Assembly: GCA_015063885.1 (NCBI GenBank)
Contig: SVTH01000002.1
Location: forward strand, 124,001 to 188,000
Direction: 5' to 3'
Source: Oscillospiraceae bacterium
Lineage (GTDB): Bacteria > Bacillota > Clostridia > Oscillospirales > CAG-382
Length of the DNA stretch: 64,000 nt
In this document: positions 25,329 through 33,967 of the stretch, in pieces
Layout: each line of letters begins with the position of its first letter
Numbering within the stretch: position 1 is the first letter of the stretch
The notes under the pieces: model-generated
Told to the model about the DNA's origin: nothing
Databases searched by the model: none
What the model saw: only the letters and a program-made list of their open reading frames with translations
Position numbers and translations under genes: made by a program

Positions 25329-26156
25329 ATGTCCGATTGTTCTTTTCTCACTCTTACAACCAACCCCTCCCTCTCTGCCATCTACTACGCGCTTTTGCAA
25401 TGTGGTTACGAATACCACCTTCCCGAGAGAGACGCAGCTCACAGGGAAGCCTTGGAGCGATTTCGCGGCGGGGACGTACCCGCCTTCTTTCGGGGCGTCA
25501 AGCAAAATACCTGTGAGGTCTACCCCTATTGGCCCCGTGCCGCTTTGCTGGAAAGCGCCCTGTTCTACCTGACTCCCGATCATAGGGAGTGGGCAGACTT
25601 TTCCGCCTTCCGAGCCCGGGTGAGGAACGCCCCCAACCTCACGTCCCGGGAGCGGAATGATGATCTTTGGGAGTGGATCCGGGAGTTTCCCTCTGCCTTG
25701 CAGGAGGTTCTTGCGTCCCCTGCTTTCCGGGAATATCTGACATGGGAAAGCACCTGGCTGGAAACGCAAAAAGCTCTCCACGCCCATTCTCTGAACGCCT
25801 TGGGAGACCTGCTTGCAGGGTGCAATACCCGTTACGGCGGCAAGGTAAAAAGGGTACAGCTTTGGCTGAACCCCATCAAATGCGTTTACTCCGCAGATTA
25901 TCACATCCACGGGGACACCTTGTTCTATTGCTCCGGCACTTTGAAGGCGGAATCCATCCTCCACGAGTTTCTCCATCCCATCATCCACCCGCTGATGGTG
26001 GAAAGGGAAGACCTCCCCGTGGATCCCGCTCTGGAGCCTTCCTATACCGCAGACCCCCGCTACGCCGCAGAGGAGACCGCCGTCCGCCGTCTCACCTCCG
26101 CCATCTTAGAAGGGGAGTTCCCCGAGGATCTGCCCCCATTTCTCTCCTCTCTATAA
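25329..26156 (+). CDS. putative zinc metallopeptidase-like protein (HExxH)
   Basis: The 275-residue protein has no signal peptide. The HEFLH motif at residues 212-216 fits a zincin HExxH. The EETAVRRLTSAIL segment about 40 residues later could supply the third (Glu) ligand, as in gluzincins. The N-terminal 200 residues are mixed helix and strand with NPIKCVYSADYHIHGD before the motif. I cannot name the family, and proteolytic activity is inference. GAGGG lies six bases before the ATG at 25329; a TTG upstream overlaps the preceding stop codon but has no ribosome binding site. Confidence 0.65.
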   Translation: MSDCSFLTLTTNPSLSAIYYALLQCGYEYHLPERDAAHREALERFRGGDVPAFFRGVKQNTCEVYPYWPRAALLESALFYLTPDHREWADFSAFRARVRNAPNLTSRERNDDLWEWIREFPSALQEVLASPAFREYLTWESTWLETQKALHAHSLNALGDLLAGCNTRYGGKVKRVQLWLNPIKCVYSADYHIHGDTLFYCSGTLKAESILHEFLHPIIHPLMVEREDLPVDPALEPSYTADPRYAAEETAVRRLTSAILEGEFPEDLPPFLSSL

Positions 26157-26162
26157 AAGAAC

Positions 26163-26198
26163 AGCATCCCGACACCACACGGATCGGGATGCTTTTTT
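26163..26198. terminator. bidirectional terminator
   Basis: AGCATCCCGA and TCGGGATGCT pair around an 11-base loop, followed by T residues on the plus strand. Confidence 0.9.
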
Positions 26199-26201
26199 CT
26201 C

Positions 26202-29200
26202 TTATTCCACCGTGATCTCCACGTAGCAGATCTGAGATTCTCCAAGGTAATTGTTGTAGGTGTAAGCGAAGGTGTCCTTCCCGGTGTAGCCGGGTTCGGG
26301 GAGGTAGCGGAAGGTGCCGTCGACGGAAAGCACCACGCTGCCGTGTTCGGGGGAGCCCGCCGGTGTGTACCGTGCGGGAACGCCCTCGCTGTTCAGGGTA
26401 CCGTCCAGAATGGTGTCCTTCTTGGCAGTGAAGGTAAGAGTCTCCACCGTCTCGGGATAGACCTCCAAGGTGCCTTTTGCAAACTTGTAGGTAGATTCGT
26501 ACTGCATACGGCAGAGAGGCAGATTACTTCTTGCCATCTGTGCGAAGTTGTCGCGGTCGTCGTAGTAGATCCGCACGCCCTCGTCGTAACCCGTGACGGC
26601 ACCGTAATACAGATACAGCATATAGTTCCGCACGAAATGGGGGTCGGAAAGAGCCTGGTAGGAGTGCTCGATCTCTACGGACATATGGGTCTGCTTGGAA
26701 ACCTCTGCGGTGTGGGTGAACTGCCACAGAGGCACGTCCCCGGTGAACATCACGTTGGGCTGCATGCACACCAGGTCAAAGCCCAGCTCGTACCCGGTGT
26801 AGTAGCGGTTGGCAACGTAATAGGGGATCCAAAGAAGCTGTGAGCCTCTGTCGTGGATCACGTCGGCGGTCTCTTTGACCAAATGGCTGTCGTCACGCCA
26901 GTAGCCGATGGCCTCGATGCCCCAGTAGAACCCGCCGAGCTCCAGGTTTTTATACCCGCGGGAGGCGAATTCCTCCAGGCACAGGTCGGTGAACCATTCC
27001 AGAACCTTTCTGCGGTCCTCCGCCTTGGTAAGATCCTCGGAAATGCCGTCCCCGTCCACGTCGCCGAAATCGGTCACCGTGTCACGGATGGGGAAGAGGG
27101 AGAGGTAGATCTGCACCTTGTAATCAGGCTTGTTCAAGGCATCCTTCACGGTGCCCACCACTTCCTCCACGTGGTTCATACCCGTGGGGCCGTTGAACAA
27201 GCAGTTGAAGAGATGATCCCAGTCCTGTTTGTAGCTGGCCTCCGCCACCTTGGACTTGGAGGGGAGATCCTCTCCGTTGGAAAGGACAAAGCCGTCCATA
27301 AAGGTATCGGTGATATTGCCGTCCTCGTCCAAATACGCCACGTAGGGCAGGAGACGGTTCAGATCCGTCATTTGGGTGTTGATGAAGGAGATATCGTGAG
27401 CCTTCACGGTGGTGTTTTCCGTGGTGGCGTACTGTTTGTCCTCCTCGTTGGTGTAGAAGCGGTTGGGGATGATGCCGCTGTCCTGTACGAGGATGGTGCC
27501 CTCCTTCACTTCCTTGGTGCCGAAGGCCTCCAGCTCGTCCAGCCAAACGGATTCGTTGTAGCCGCATTCCACACGGAAGCGGACGAAACGGGCGGCGTAG
27601 GGGGTGCCAAGGGTGAATTCCAACGTGGTGGGGGTGAAGCTGTTCCCCAGCTTGGATTCATCCCATTTGCAATCGGAAACGGGGTACCACAGATTGCCGT
27701 CGTTGGACAGCAGGATCGTCACGAACTTGGGACGGGAAATGCCCCAGCTCTTCTGATCCAGGGTATGTACCTTGAAGGACTCCAAAGTGGAAACGGCCCC
27801 CAGGTCAAAGAAGAAATCAATGGCGTTGCCGCCGCTGGCAAAGAACCAGTCGGGGGCGTAGCAGGTCTTGCTGGTGGCACGCTTGCCGTCGGTGAGGATG
27901 GGGCTGTCCCCGGGAGTGTGCTCCTTTTTCACCGTGGCGGGGGCGTAGTAAGAGGTAGCGATCTGCTGGAGCTTGCCCAGGATCAGGTTTTGGGTCTCGC
28001 TGTAATCTGCGTCGCCTCCATCCCAGTAAACCTCTTCGGTCACCTTGGGGAAGCTTACGTCGCCGTAAACGGAATCCTCGGGGATATTCTCAAGCCCTGC
28101 AAAGACCTCGATCTCCTCCAGCCAGTAATTCCCTGCGCCGGGAGCAAGATCCAAGCGGATATACCGTGCGGAGATATATTCCGGTAACAGCAGGGTATAG
28201 GTGTAGTTGTCACCCTTCAAGGGGGCGTACATTCTGCCCAGGAAGGTGTAATTCTTGCCGTCCTCTGAGCCGTAGGCGTCGATGTAGTCCGCATACCTCA
28301 CGTCGATCCCCGAGCCCAAAGCATGGACGCGGAGGTGGTACAGATCGGAGCGCTTCTTCCCCAGGTCCACCTTGATAGAGGAAACGTCCTTTTCCTTTGC
28401 CTGCATGCCCACCCAAACGGATTCGCTGAACAGGCGGGTGGTACGTTCCCCGTCGGTGAGATACTTGTCGTTTTCGGGAGCACGTTTATCGAAGGTGCAA
28501 TTTTCAAAGGTGTAGGAAGCCCCTGCGGCTGCGTTTTCCGAAGCGGCGGGCAGGGCTTCCCTGCCGGTGGAGAGGGCCTTCCACGCCATACGGTCGATGT
28601 TCTCGTTGCCGTAAGCCAAGGCCACGGTGTCCGTCTCCTCCTTGGCGGGGACGTCGGCGTAAACCTCCAATTCGTCCAGGAAAATGAACGCTCCCCCGAT
28701 GCCAACACGCATACGGATGCGGATATAGCGGTAATCCGTTACCTCCTCCAGCTCAAGTCTTGCGGAGCTGACGGTGAGGAAGCCGGTCTCTTCAAATTCC
28801 ACCGTGCCCAGACGGTCGAAGGATTTGCCGTCGTTGGAGCCGTAAAAACGGGCGCTGTGCGCCAGCTTTACCCCGTCCTTGGTCTGGTCCAGACTGCGGG
28901 CGACGATGGCGGAGATCCGCTTGCCGTCCTCTCCCAGGTCTACGGTGAAGATCAGGTCGGAGGAAAAGCCCACCATACGGGAGTCGATGTAATGGGCGCC
29001 CACGTCGGGAGTCTTCAGCCCGTCGGTGAGCTGTTGATCAAAAAAGTCGTCGTAACCGCCGCCGGAGGGCTCCACGTTCAGGGTGTAGGGCTTGCCCACG
29101 CTGACCAGGGTGTAAAGCCGTTCCCCGTTTTCGGTCTCCTCCTTGGAGGAGGTGTCCTCTGCGGAGGATTCCCCGGAGGGGGTTATGGATTCCGTCACCC

Positions 29201-29270
29201 CGGGCTGACAGGCGGAAAGCAAAAGCACTGCCGCCAACAGCAGCAGAAGCCAATTGTTCATACGTTTCAT
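26202..29270 (-). CDS. large DUF4855/discoidin-domain lipoprotein
   Basis: This 1022-residue protein has a lipoprotein signal peptide (LLSAC, Cys 21). Three discoidin-like F5/8C regions follow at roughly residues 55-205, 245-395 and 450-590, each ending in an SxWLDELE-like or FLDELEV strand. A DUF4855-type catalytic-looking domain spans about 600-900 (YLSLFPIRD, LGGFYWGIEAIGYW, LWIPYYVANRYY, DLVCMQPNV). A C-terminal cadherin-like Ig repeat contains VDGTFRYLPEPGYTGKDTF. It should sit on the outer membrane face, bind polysaccharide and perhaps hydrolyse it. It is transcribed alone from a promoter facing that of the nitroreductase. Confidence 0.8.
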   Translation of the reverse strand: MKRMNNWLLLLLAAVLLLSACQPGVTESITPSGESSAEDTSSKEETENGERLYTLVSVGKPYTLNVEPSGGGYDDFFDQQLTDGLKTPDVGAHYIDSRMVGFSSDLIFTVDLGEDGKRISAIVARSLDQTKDGVKLAHSARFYGSNDGKSFDRLGTVEFEETGFLTVSSARLELEEVTDYRYIRIRMRVGIGGAFIFLDELEVYADVPAKEETDTVALAYGNENIDRMAWKALSTGREALPAASENAAAGASYTFENCTFDKRAPENDKYLTDGERTTRLFSESVWVGMQAKEKDVSSIKVDLGKKRSDLYHLRVHALGSGIDVRYADYIDAYGSEDGKNYTFLGRMYAPLKGDNYTYTLLLPEYISARYIRLDLAPGAGNYWLEEIEVFAGLENIPEDSVYGDVSFPKVTEEVYWDGGDADYSETQNLILGKLQQIATSYYAPATVKKEHTPGDSPILTDGKRATSKTCYAPDWFFASGGNAIDFFFDLGAVSTLESFKVHTLDQKSWGISRPKFVTILLSNDGNLWYPVSDCKWDESKLGNSFTPTTLEFTLGTPYAARFVRFRVECGYNESVWLDELEAFGTKEVKEGTILVQDSGIIPNRFYTNEEDKQYATTENTTVKAHDISFINTQMTDLNRLLPYVAYLDEDGNITDTFMDGFVLSNGEDLPSKSKVAEASYKQDWDHLFNCLFNGPTGMNHVEEVVGTVKDALNKPDYKVQIYLSLFPIRDTVTDFGDVDGDGISEDLTKAEDRRKVLEWFTDLCLEEFASRGYKNLELGGFYWGIEAIGYWRDDSHLVKETADVIHDRGSQLLWIPYYVANRYYTGYELGFDLVCMQPNVMFTGDVPLWQFTHTAEVSKQTHMSVEIEHSYQALSDPHFVRNYMLYLYYGAVTGYDEGVRIYYDDRDNFAQMARSNLPLCRMQYESTYKFAKGTLEVYPETVETLTFTAKKDTILDGTLNSEGVPARYTPAGSPEHGSVVLSVDGTFRYLPEPGYTGKDTFAYTYNNYLGESQICYVEITVE

Positions 29271-29303
29271 AAAGGCGTTCGTCCTTTCTCGGTATTAAAT
29301 AAC

Positions 29304-29332
29304 AGTATACCATACTTTCCTTTCCTTGGCAA
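29304..29332 (-). promoter_or_regulatory. sigma-A promoter for the DUF4855 lipoprotein gene
   Basis: On the minus strand TTGCCA (29332-29327), 17-base spacer, TATACT (29309-29304). Confidence 0.75.
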
Positions 29333-29396
29333 TCGTCAAGTGGGTCAAAATTTGCGTCTTCGTTTTATGAAAAATCCCGAAACCCTTCCCACGGCG

Positions 29397-29425
29397 TTGC
29401 ATTTCCTTTGAAATTGTGCTATACT
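29397..29425 (+). promoter_or_regulatory. sigma-A promoter for nitroreductase-WYL operon
   Basis: TTGCAT at 29397-29402, 17-base spacer, TATACT at 29420-29425. Confidence 0.8.
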
Positions 29426-29450
29426 GTGGAAAACGCTTTGGAGGCACTTT

Positions 29451-29981
29451 ATGGAATTCTTTGAAACCTTATACAGCCGCAAAACGGTGCGGAGCTACAA
29501 CGGAACCCCTGTGACCGAGGAGGAGCTGCGGGAGATCTTAAAGGCGGGCTACGCCGCTCCCATCGGCAGAAGACGGTACGACACCCTGCACCTTACGGTG
29601 ATCACCGACGCCGCTTTCCTGGCGGAATGGGAAAAACGGGTAGGGCTGGAGAGCGGCAAGGAGGACGCCCATCCCTTCTACGGAGCGCCTACCCTGGTGC
29701 TGATCTCCTCGGTGGTGGACGAGGATCCCTATGGCAACGTGAACTACTCCAACGCCGCCTCCATTGCCCAGAACATGGCTCTTGCGGCCTGTGACCTGGG
29801 AGTGGGCGCCTGCCATATCTGGGGTGCAGTCCGTACCTTGAATAACTGTCCCGACCTGCTGTCCCGCCTGCCCATCCCTGCGGGGATGAAGCCTGTCTGC
29901 TCGGTGGTCCTGGGACACACCGACGAGACCTACACCCTGCGGGAGATCCCCGCCCGTATTGAAACAGCCTATTTGAAGTAA
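29451..29981 (+). CDS. nitroreductase family protein
   Basis: This 176-residue FMN-dependent oxidoreductase-like protein shows the family's start (LYSRKTVRSYNGTPVTEEEL), the AGYAAPIGRRRYDTL flavin-contact segment, and SIAQNMALAACDLGVGACHIWGAV. It is a compact form. GGAGG lies before the ATG. The gap to the first WYL gene is 22 bases with no terminator, so the three genes up to 32159 are probably one operon. The substrate is unknown. Confidence 0.88.
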   Translation: MEFFETLYSRKTVRSYNGTPVTEEELREILKAGYAAPIGRRRYDTLHLTVITDAAFLAEWEKRVGLESGKEDAHPFYGAPTLVLISSVVDEDPYGNVNYSNAASIAQNMALAACDLGVGACHIWGAVRTLNNCPDLLSRLPIPAGMKPVCSVVLGHTDETYTLREIPARIETAYLK

Positions 29982-30003
29982 CCTATGAAAGGAGAAGCCG
30001 TAT

Positions 30004-31251
30004 ATGTCCGCATACCGTGAGCTGATCAAAAATTTCGGGCGGATCCGCGCCTATATGCGGGAGTTCTACGTTTACGGCTTCAAGCACAGAGAGCAGTACG
30101 CCGCAAAAAGCCCCCGCTCCTATGACGACGAGCGCCGCCGCGTGGAAAGCTGGCTGGGGGATCACATGGGCTTCGTCCGCACCCCCGAGGGGAAGAATAT
30201 GTTCCTTTCCATCGACAGCCGCAGGATGGATCACAATCCCCTGTACAAGGCCTGGAAGGCAAAAAGCTTCACCGACGGGGATATTACTTTGCATTTTATC
30301 CTGCTGGACATCCTGCACACCCCCGAGAAGGCGTTTTCTGCAGGGGAGCTGTTGCGGATCATCGACGGGGAGTATCTTTCTTCCTTTGAAACGCCCTTGG
30401 CGGTGGACGAATCCACCCTGCGGAAGAAGCTGAAGGAGTACGTCTCCGAAGGGATCCTCACTACGGAAAAGCAGGGGAAGCGGGTGCTTTACCGCCGTGT
30501 GAAGGACACCGTCGCCCTCCCGTCCCGGGACGTGCTGGATCTGTTTTCCGAGATCCTGCCCTGCGGCGTCATCGGTTCTTTTTTGATAGACCGTACCGTG
30601 GAACGGGACAGTCCCTTCCGCTTCAAGCACCACTACATCACGGGCACTTTGGAAAGCGACTTGATGGCCGTCTTGTTCCACGCCATGGGGAAGGGGGCTT
30701 CCGTGACGGTCACCAACGCCGCAAGGCGCACGGGAGAGCCCAAGCGGGTGCGGGCGGTCCCCTTGCGGATCTATATCAGCGTGCAAAGCGGCAGGCAGTA
30801 TCTGGTGGCCTACGTGCCGGAGCAAAACCGCATCCGTGCCTTCCGTTTGGATTATCTTTCCGCCGCAAGCCTCGAAGAGCCCACGCCCCGTTTCGGAGAG
30901 CTGCGGGCAAGGCTGGATGCCATGGAGCCTTTCCTTTGGGGTGTGAACCTGAAGGACGGGAGCGGAAAAACGGAGATGATCTCCTTCACCGTGAAGGCGG
31001 GGTACAACGAAGGATATATCGTGGACCGTCTGCAGCGGGAAAAACGCACGGGGCAGGTGGAGTGCTTGGAAAACGGGCTGTACCGCTTTTCCGCCCAAGT
31101 GCAGGACGCAAGAGAGCTGCTTCCTTGGATCCGTACCTTCCTTTGCCGCATCGTGACCTTTGAATGCTCCAATACCAACGTGAAGGAGCAGTTTTTGCGG
31201 GATCTGAAGGCCATGTATGCAATTTATGGCTTGGGAGGTGATTCGGTATGA
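30004..31251 (+). CDS. WYL-domain transcriptional regulator 1
   Basis: The 415-residue protein carries a WYL-type ligand-sensing domain at about residues 235-290 (RVRAVPLRIYISVQSGRQYLVAY, then RIRAFRLDYLSAA) and a C-terminal WCX-like extension. The N-terminal 150 residues hold a winged helix region (TLHFILLDILHTPEKAFSAGELLRII, LRKKLKEYVSEGILTTEK). Studied WYL regulators sense nucleic acid or nucleotide signals and often control defence or damage genes. It overlaps the second WYL gene by four bases, so a heteromeric pair, as in PafBC, is plausible. Downstream lie slipin and RtcB. Confidence 0.85.
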   Translation: MSAYRELIKNFGRIRAYMREFYVYGFKHREQYAAKSPRSYDDERRRVESWLGDHMGFVRTPEGKNMFLSIDSRRMDHNPLYKAWKAKSFTDGDITLHFILLDILHTPEKAFSAGELLRIIDGEYLSSFETPLAVDESTLRKKLKEYVSEGILTTEKQGKRVLYRRVKDTVALPSRDVLDLFSEILPCGVIGSFLIDRTVERDSPFRFKHHYITGTLESDLMAVLFHAMGKGASVTVTNAARRTGEPKRVRAVPLRIYISVQSGRQYLVAYVPEQNRIRAFRLDYLSAASLEEPTPRFGELRARLDAMEPFLWGVNLKDGSGKTEMISFTVKAGYNEGYIVDRLQREKRTGQVECLENGLYRFSAQVQDARELLPWIRTFLCRIVTFECSNTNVKEQFLRDLKAMYAIYGLGGDSV

Positions 31252-32159
31252 TCTTCCGTGAATATTTTTCTGCCTATTACCGCACCGTGGGGAAGCTCCT
31301 GGAGGCGTTGCAGACGGGGACCCCGACGGAAAAGGAGCTTCAAGCCATCGTGCGGAGGTACGCCTTCGAGGAAAGCGCCGCCGTCATTCTTCCCGCCTTG
31401 AAGCAGGGACAGTGGCAATTGATGAAAGAGGATCTGACCACGCCCATCCGCCACACCCCCGCCATGCCCTTGACCTTGCTGGAAAAGCGGTGGCTGAAGG
31501 CGGTCTCCTTGGATCCCCGTGTCCGTCTGTTCGATTTTTCTGTGGAGGGATTGGAGGACGTGGAGCCTTTGTTTACTCCGCAGGACTTTCGTGTGTTTGA
31601 CCGCTACGGTGACGGTGATCCCTATGAGGACGAGACCTACCGCCGCCATTTCCGTACCGCCTTGGAGGCGGTGAAGACGGGAAAGCCTTTGTTCATCCGC
31701 ATGAAGGGGCGGAAGGGCAACGACGTTTGTGCCGTTTGTATGCCCTACAAGCTGGAATACTCCGAAAAGGACGATAAATTCCGCCTCCTTACCCGAGGCA
31801 ACCGCTACGTCACCACCCTGAACCTGGCAAAGCTTGCGGAATGCCGATTCCACGAAGGTGTTTGGCAGAACCGTCGGGGCAGGGAACGGCGGGAGCAATA
31901 CGCCGTTGTGCTGGAGATCCACGACCGCCGCAACGCCATGGAGCGGGTGATGTTCCACTTCGCCCACTTCAAAAAGCAGGCGGAGAAGATCGGGCGGGAA
32001 AAATACCGTCTTACCCTTTGGTGCGACAAGGAGGACGATATGGAGCTGGCCATCCGTATCCTGTCCTTCGGCCCCATGGTGAAGGTTTTGGAGCCTGCAC
32101 CCATGGTGGATCTCATCCGAAAAAAGTTGATCATGCAGAAAAACTGCGGACTCATTTGA
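31248..32159 (+). CDS. WYL-domain transcriptional regulator 2
   Basis: This 303-residue protein has a WYL-like domain at about residues 150-210 (FIRMKGRKGNDVCAVCMPYKLEYSEKD cut by FRLLTRGNRYVTTLNL) and a C-terminal extension resembling WCX. The N-terminal part lacks an obvious helix-turn-helix, so it may depend on its partner for DNA binding. The start overlaps the end of WYL 1 (ATGA). The stop codon sits in the loop of the terminator that ends this operon. Confidence 0.75.
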   Translation: MIFREYFSAYYRTVGKLLEALQTGTPTEKELQAIVRRYAFEESAAVILPALKQGQWQLMKEDLTTPIRHTPAMPLTLLEKRWLKAVSLDPRVRLFDFSVEGLEDVEPLFTPQDFRVFDRYGDGDPYEDETYRRHFRTALEAVKTGKPLFIRMKGRKGNDVCAVCMPYKLEYSEKDDKFRLLTRGNRYVTTLNLAKLAECRFHEGVWQNRRGRERREQYAVVLEIHDRRNAMERVMFHFAHFKKQAEKIGREKYRLTLWCDKEDDMELAIRILSFGPMVKVLEPAPMVDLIRKKLIMQKNCGLI

Positions 32160-32177
32160 GAGTTCGCAGCTTTTTTT
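32144..32177 (+). terminator. terminator overlapping the end of the second WYL gene
   Basis: CTGCGGACTC (32144-32153) and GAGTTCGCAG (32160-32169) form a ten-pair stem with one G-T pair, followed by CTTTTTTT. The TGA stop codon of the WYL gene is in the loop. Confidence 0.85.
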
Positions 32178-32236
32178 CCGTGTTTTTACAGGAAAACCAT
32201 GGTAAACTGTGCTTGCAACAGAAAGGAAGAAAAGTG

Positions 32237-32833
32237 ATGTTTTGGAAAGACAGGAAAAAATTCAGAAAGAAGATCAGCGCCGCCTTTCCGGCCTGCTACC
32301 GAAAGGACGTGACGGCGGTGTTGAGACGTCTCCTTCCCGGGGGATTTGTCGGGATCGGTGAAGGCATGGCTTGGCAGCTATCCGACGGCGAAACCGTCTC
32401 TCTCCCACGCCGTATATGGTCTTCGGATGCTCTGCTTCCCGGACTCCCGCTGACGGAACGGCAAAAACTGATCTACCACTGCATTTTCACACGAAGCTCG
32501 GACGGATACGCCCGACAGCGGCACGCGGAAGCGCTTTTGGAACGAGAGACCCCGGAGTGGGTAATGCCCTTTGTCGTCCAGCTGAGCCAGAGCTACGTGG
32601 CGGAGATCTTGGAGGCGCTTTATAACAGGTTGCGGGAGCGGGACAACGGGGATTACCAAGCCTTTTGCCGTTTGAATTGGGATGCGTTCCACAAGGGCTA
32701 CGACAGAATGCTCAGCTATTGGGCGGAATACTACCGTTGGTACGATCGCCGAACGGGAAAATATTGTAAGACACGCTATCGTGATTACGTAGGCTGGAAG
32801 CTGTACGCCGAGGTCTTCGGCTGTAAAAAATAG
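32237..32833 (+). CDS. hypothetical protein preceding slipin-RtcB
   Basis: The 198-residue basic protein starts with a Lys/Arg-rich helix (MFWKDRKKFRKKISAAF) and is rich in aromatic residues (YWAEYYRWYDRRTG near the end). There is no signal peptide or membrane segment. I do not recognise it. The ATG at 32237 follows AAAGGAAG; the much longer frame upstream is an artefact of the WYL 2 gene. It lies 21 bases before the slipin gene and is the first gene of the probable slipin-rtcB unit, so its function may be tied to theirs. The basic, aromatic composition would suit RNA or membrane binding, which is speculation. Confidence 0.7.
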   Translation: MFWKDRKKFRKKISAAFPACYRKDVTAVLRRLLPGGFVGIGEGMAWQLSDGETVSLPRRIWSSDALLPGLPLTERQKLIYHCIFTRSSDGYARQRHAEALLERETPEWVMPFVVQLSQSYVAEILEALYNRLRERDNGDYQAFCRLNWDAFHKGYDRMLSYWAEYYRWYDRRTGKYCKTRYRDYVGWKLYAEVFGCKK

Positions 32834-32854
32834 AAGGAAGAGAGGAATATACTT

Positions 32855-33955
32855 ATGAAAACGATCATCCATGAAAATATGAAAGGTCTTCTGTTCAAGA
32901 ACGGCAGATTCCAAAAGCTGCTGGGCGCAGGAAAATACCGCACGTGGGGCGGCAAGGTTATTGAGACGGTGGCGTTGGATGCCCCGCTGGAAAGTGCATA
33001 TTGCTCTTTGGAGGTGCTGTTGGCCGATCCCGTGATCGCCGCAAAGACGGTCACCGTGGAGGTAGGGGAGCAACAGCTGGCTTTGCACTATGCGGACGGT
33101 CTGTTCTGCCACGCCCTCACTGCCGGGAAATATGCTTTCTGGCGGGAAGGCAAAAATCACGAGTTCCGTATAGTGGACGTTTCCCGTCCCGAGGCAGACC
33201 CCGATCTGCCCGTTCATCTGTTCTCAAAGCTTCCCGGGGCGCTTTACACCAAGGTGGAGGTGGCTCCCCACCAAAAAGCCATGCTGTTTGTGGATTGCAA
33301 GCCTGTCAGGCTGTTGGATGCGGGCGTTTACCATTTCTGGAACAACGACGTGTCCGTGGAGGTAAAAAAGGCGGACGTTCGTCTGTGTTCCATGACGGTA
33401 TCCGGTCAGGAGCTGCTCACCAAGGACAAGGTGACCTTGCGGATCACCTTCGTTTGCAGCTTCCGTGTCACGGATCCCGAAAAAGCCTTGACCTTGGTGG
33501 ACGATTACGTCTCCCAACTGTACGTAGCGGTGCAGCTGGCATTGCGGGAATACGTGGGCAGTTACCGTCTGGACGAGATCCTGGAAAACAAGGAGGAGAT
33601 CTCCCGTTACGTGCTGGAAAAGCTTGCCGCAAAGCGGGAAGAGCTGTTTGTGGAGATCACCGAGGCGGGGGTGAAGGATATCATTCTCCCCGGCGAGATC
33701 CGGGAGATCATGAACACCGTGTTGGCGGCGGAGAAGCGGGCGCAAGCCAACGTGATCACCCGCCGCGAGGAGGTGGCCTCTACCCGTTCTCTGCTGAACA
33801 CCGCCAAAATGATGGAGGAGAATCCCACCCTTTACAGGTTGAAGGAGCTGGAATATCTGGAGCGGATCTGCGAAAACGTGGGGAACCTGCAGATCAACGG
33901 CAGCGGCGACCTGCTCACCCAACTGACCGCACTGTTCCGAAGCGGTGCTACCTAA
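32855..33955 (+). CDS. slipin/SPFH (band 7) family protein
   Basis: The 366-residue protein has an SPFH domain at about residues 145-300, with VAPHQKAMLFVDCKPVRLLDAGVYHFW, LTKDKVTLRITFVCSFRV and LREYVGSYRLDEILENKEEI as family motifs, and an Ala/Glu-rich helical stretch (VLAAEKRAQANVITRREEVASTRSLL). The usual N-terminal membrane hairpin is missing; instead there is a beta-rich repeat-like region (residues 1-140). Slipins are often encoded beside RtcB in bacteria, but their part in RNA repair is not established. It ends 12 bases before rtcB. Confidence 0.85.
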   Translation: MKTIIHENMKGLLFKNGRFQKLLGAGKYRTWGGKVIETVALDAPLESAYCSLEVLLADPVIAAKTVTVEVGEQQLALHYADGLFCHALTAGKYAFWREGKNHEFRIVDVSRPEADPDLPVHLFSKLPGALYTKVEVAPHQKAMLFVDCKPVRLLDAGVYHFWNNDVSVEVKKADVRLCSMTVSGQELLTKDKVTLRITFVCSFRVTDPEKALTLVDDYVSQLYVAVQLALREYVGSYRLDEILENKEEISRYVLEKLAAKREELFVEITEAGVKDIILPGEIREIMNTVLAAEKRAQANVITRREEVASTRSLLNTAKMMEENPTLYRLKELEYLERICENVGNLQINGSGDLLTQLTALFRSGAT

Positions 33956-33967
33956 AGGAGAATTGAT

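Noticed and set aside
28323..29411. 362-codon plus-strand frame opposite the DUF4855 lipoprotein
   Set aside because: Low-complexity shadow of a clearly real gene, crossing the promoters of both divergent genes.
31841..32833. 330-codon plus-strand frame
   Set aside because: Its first 130 codons overlap the second WYL gene in another frame and cross a terminator; the real gene begins at 32237.
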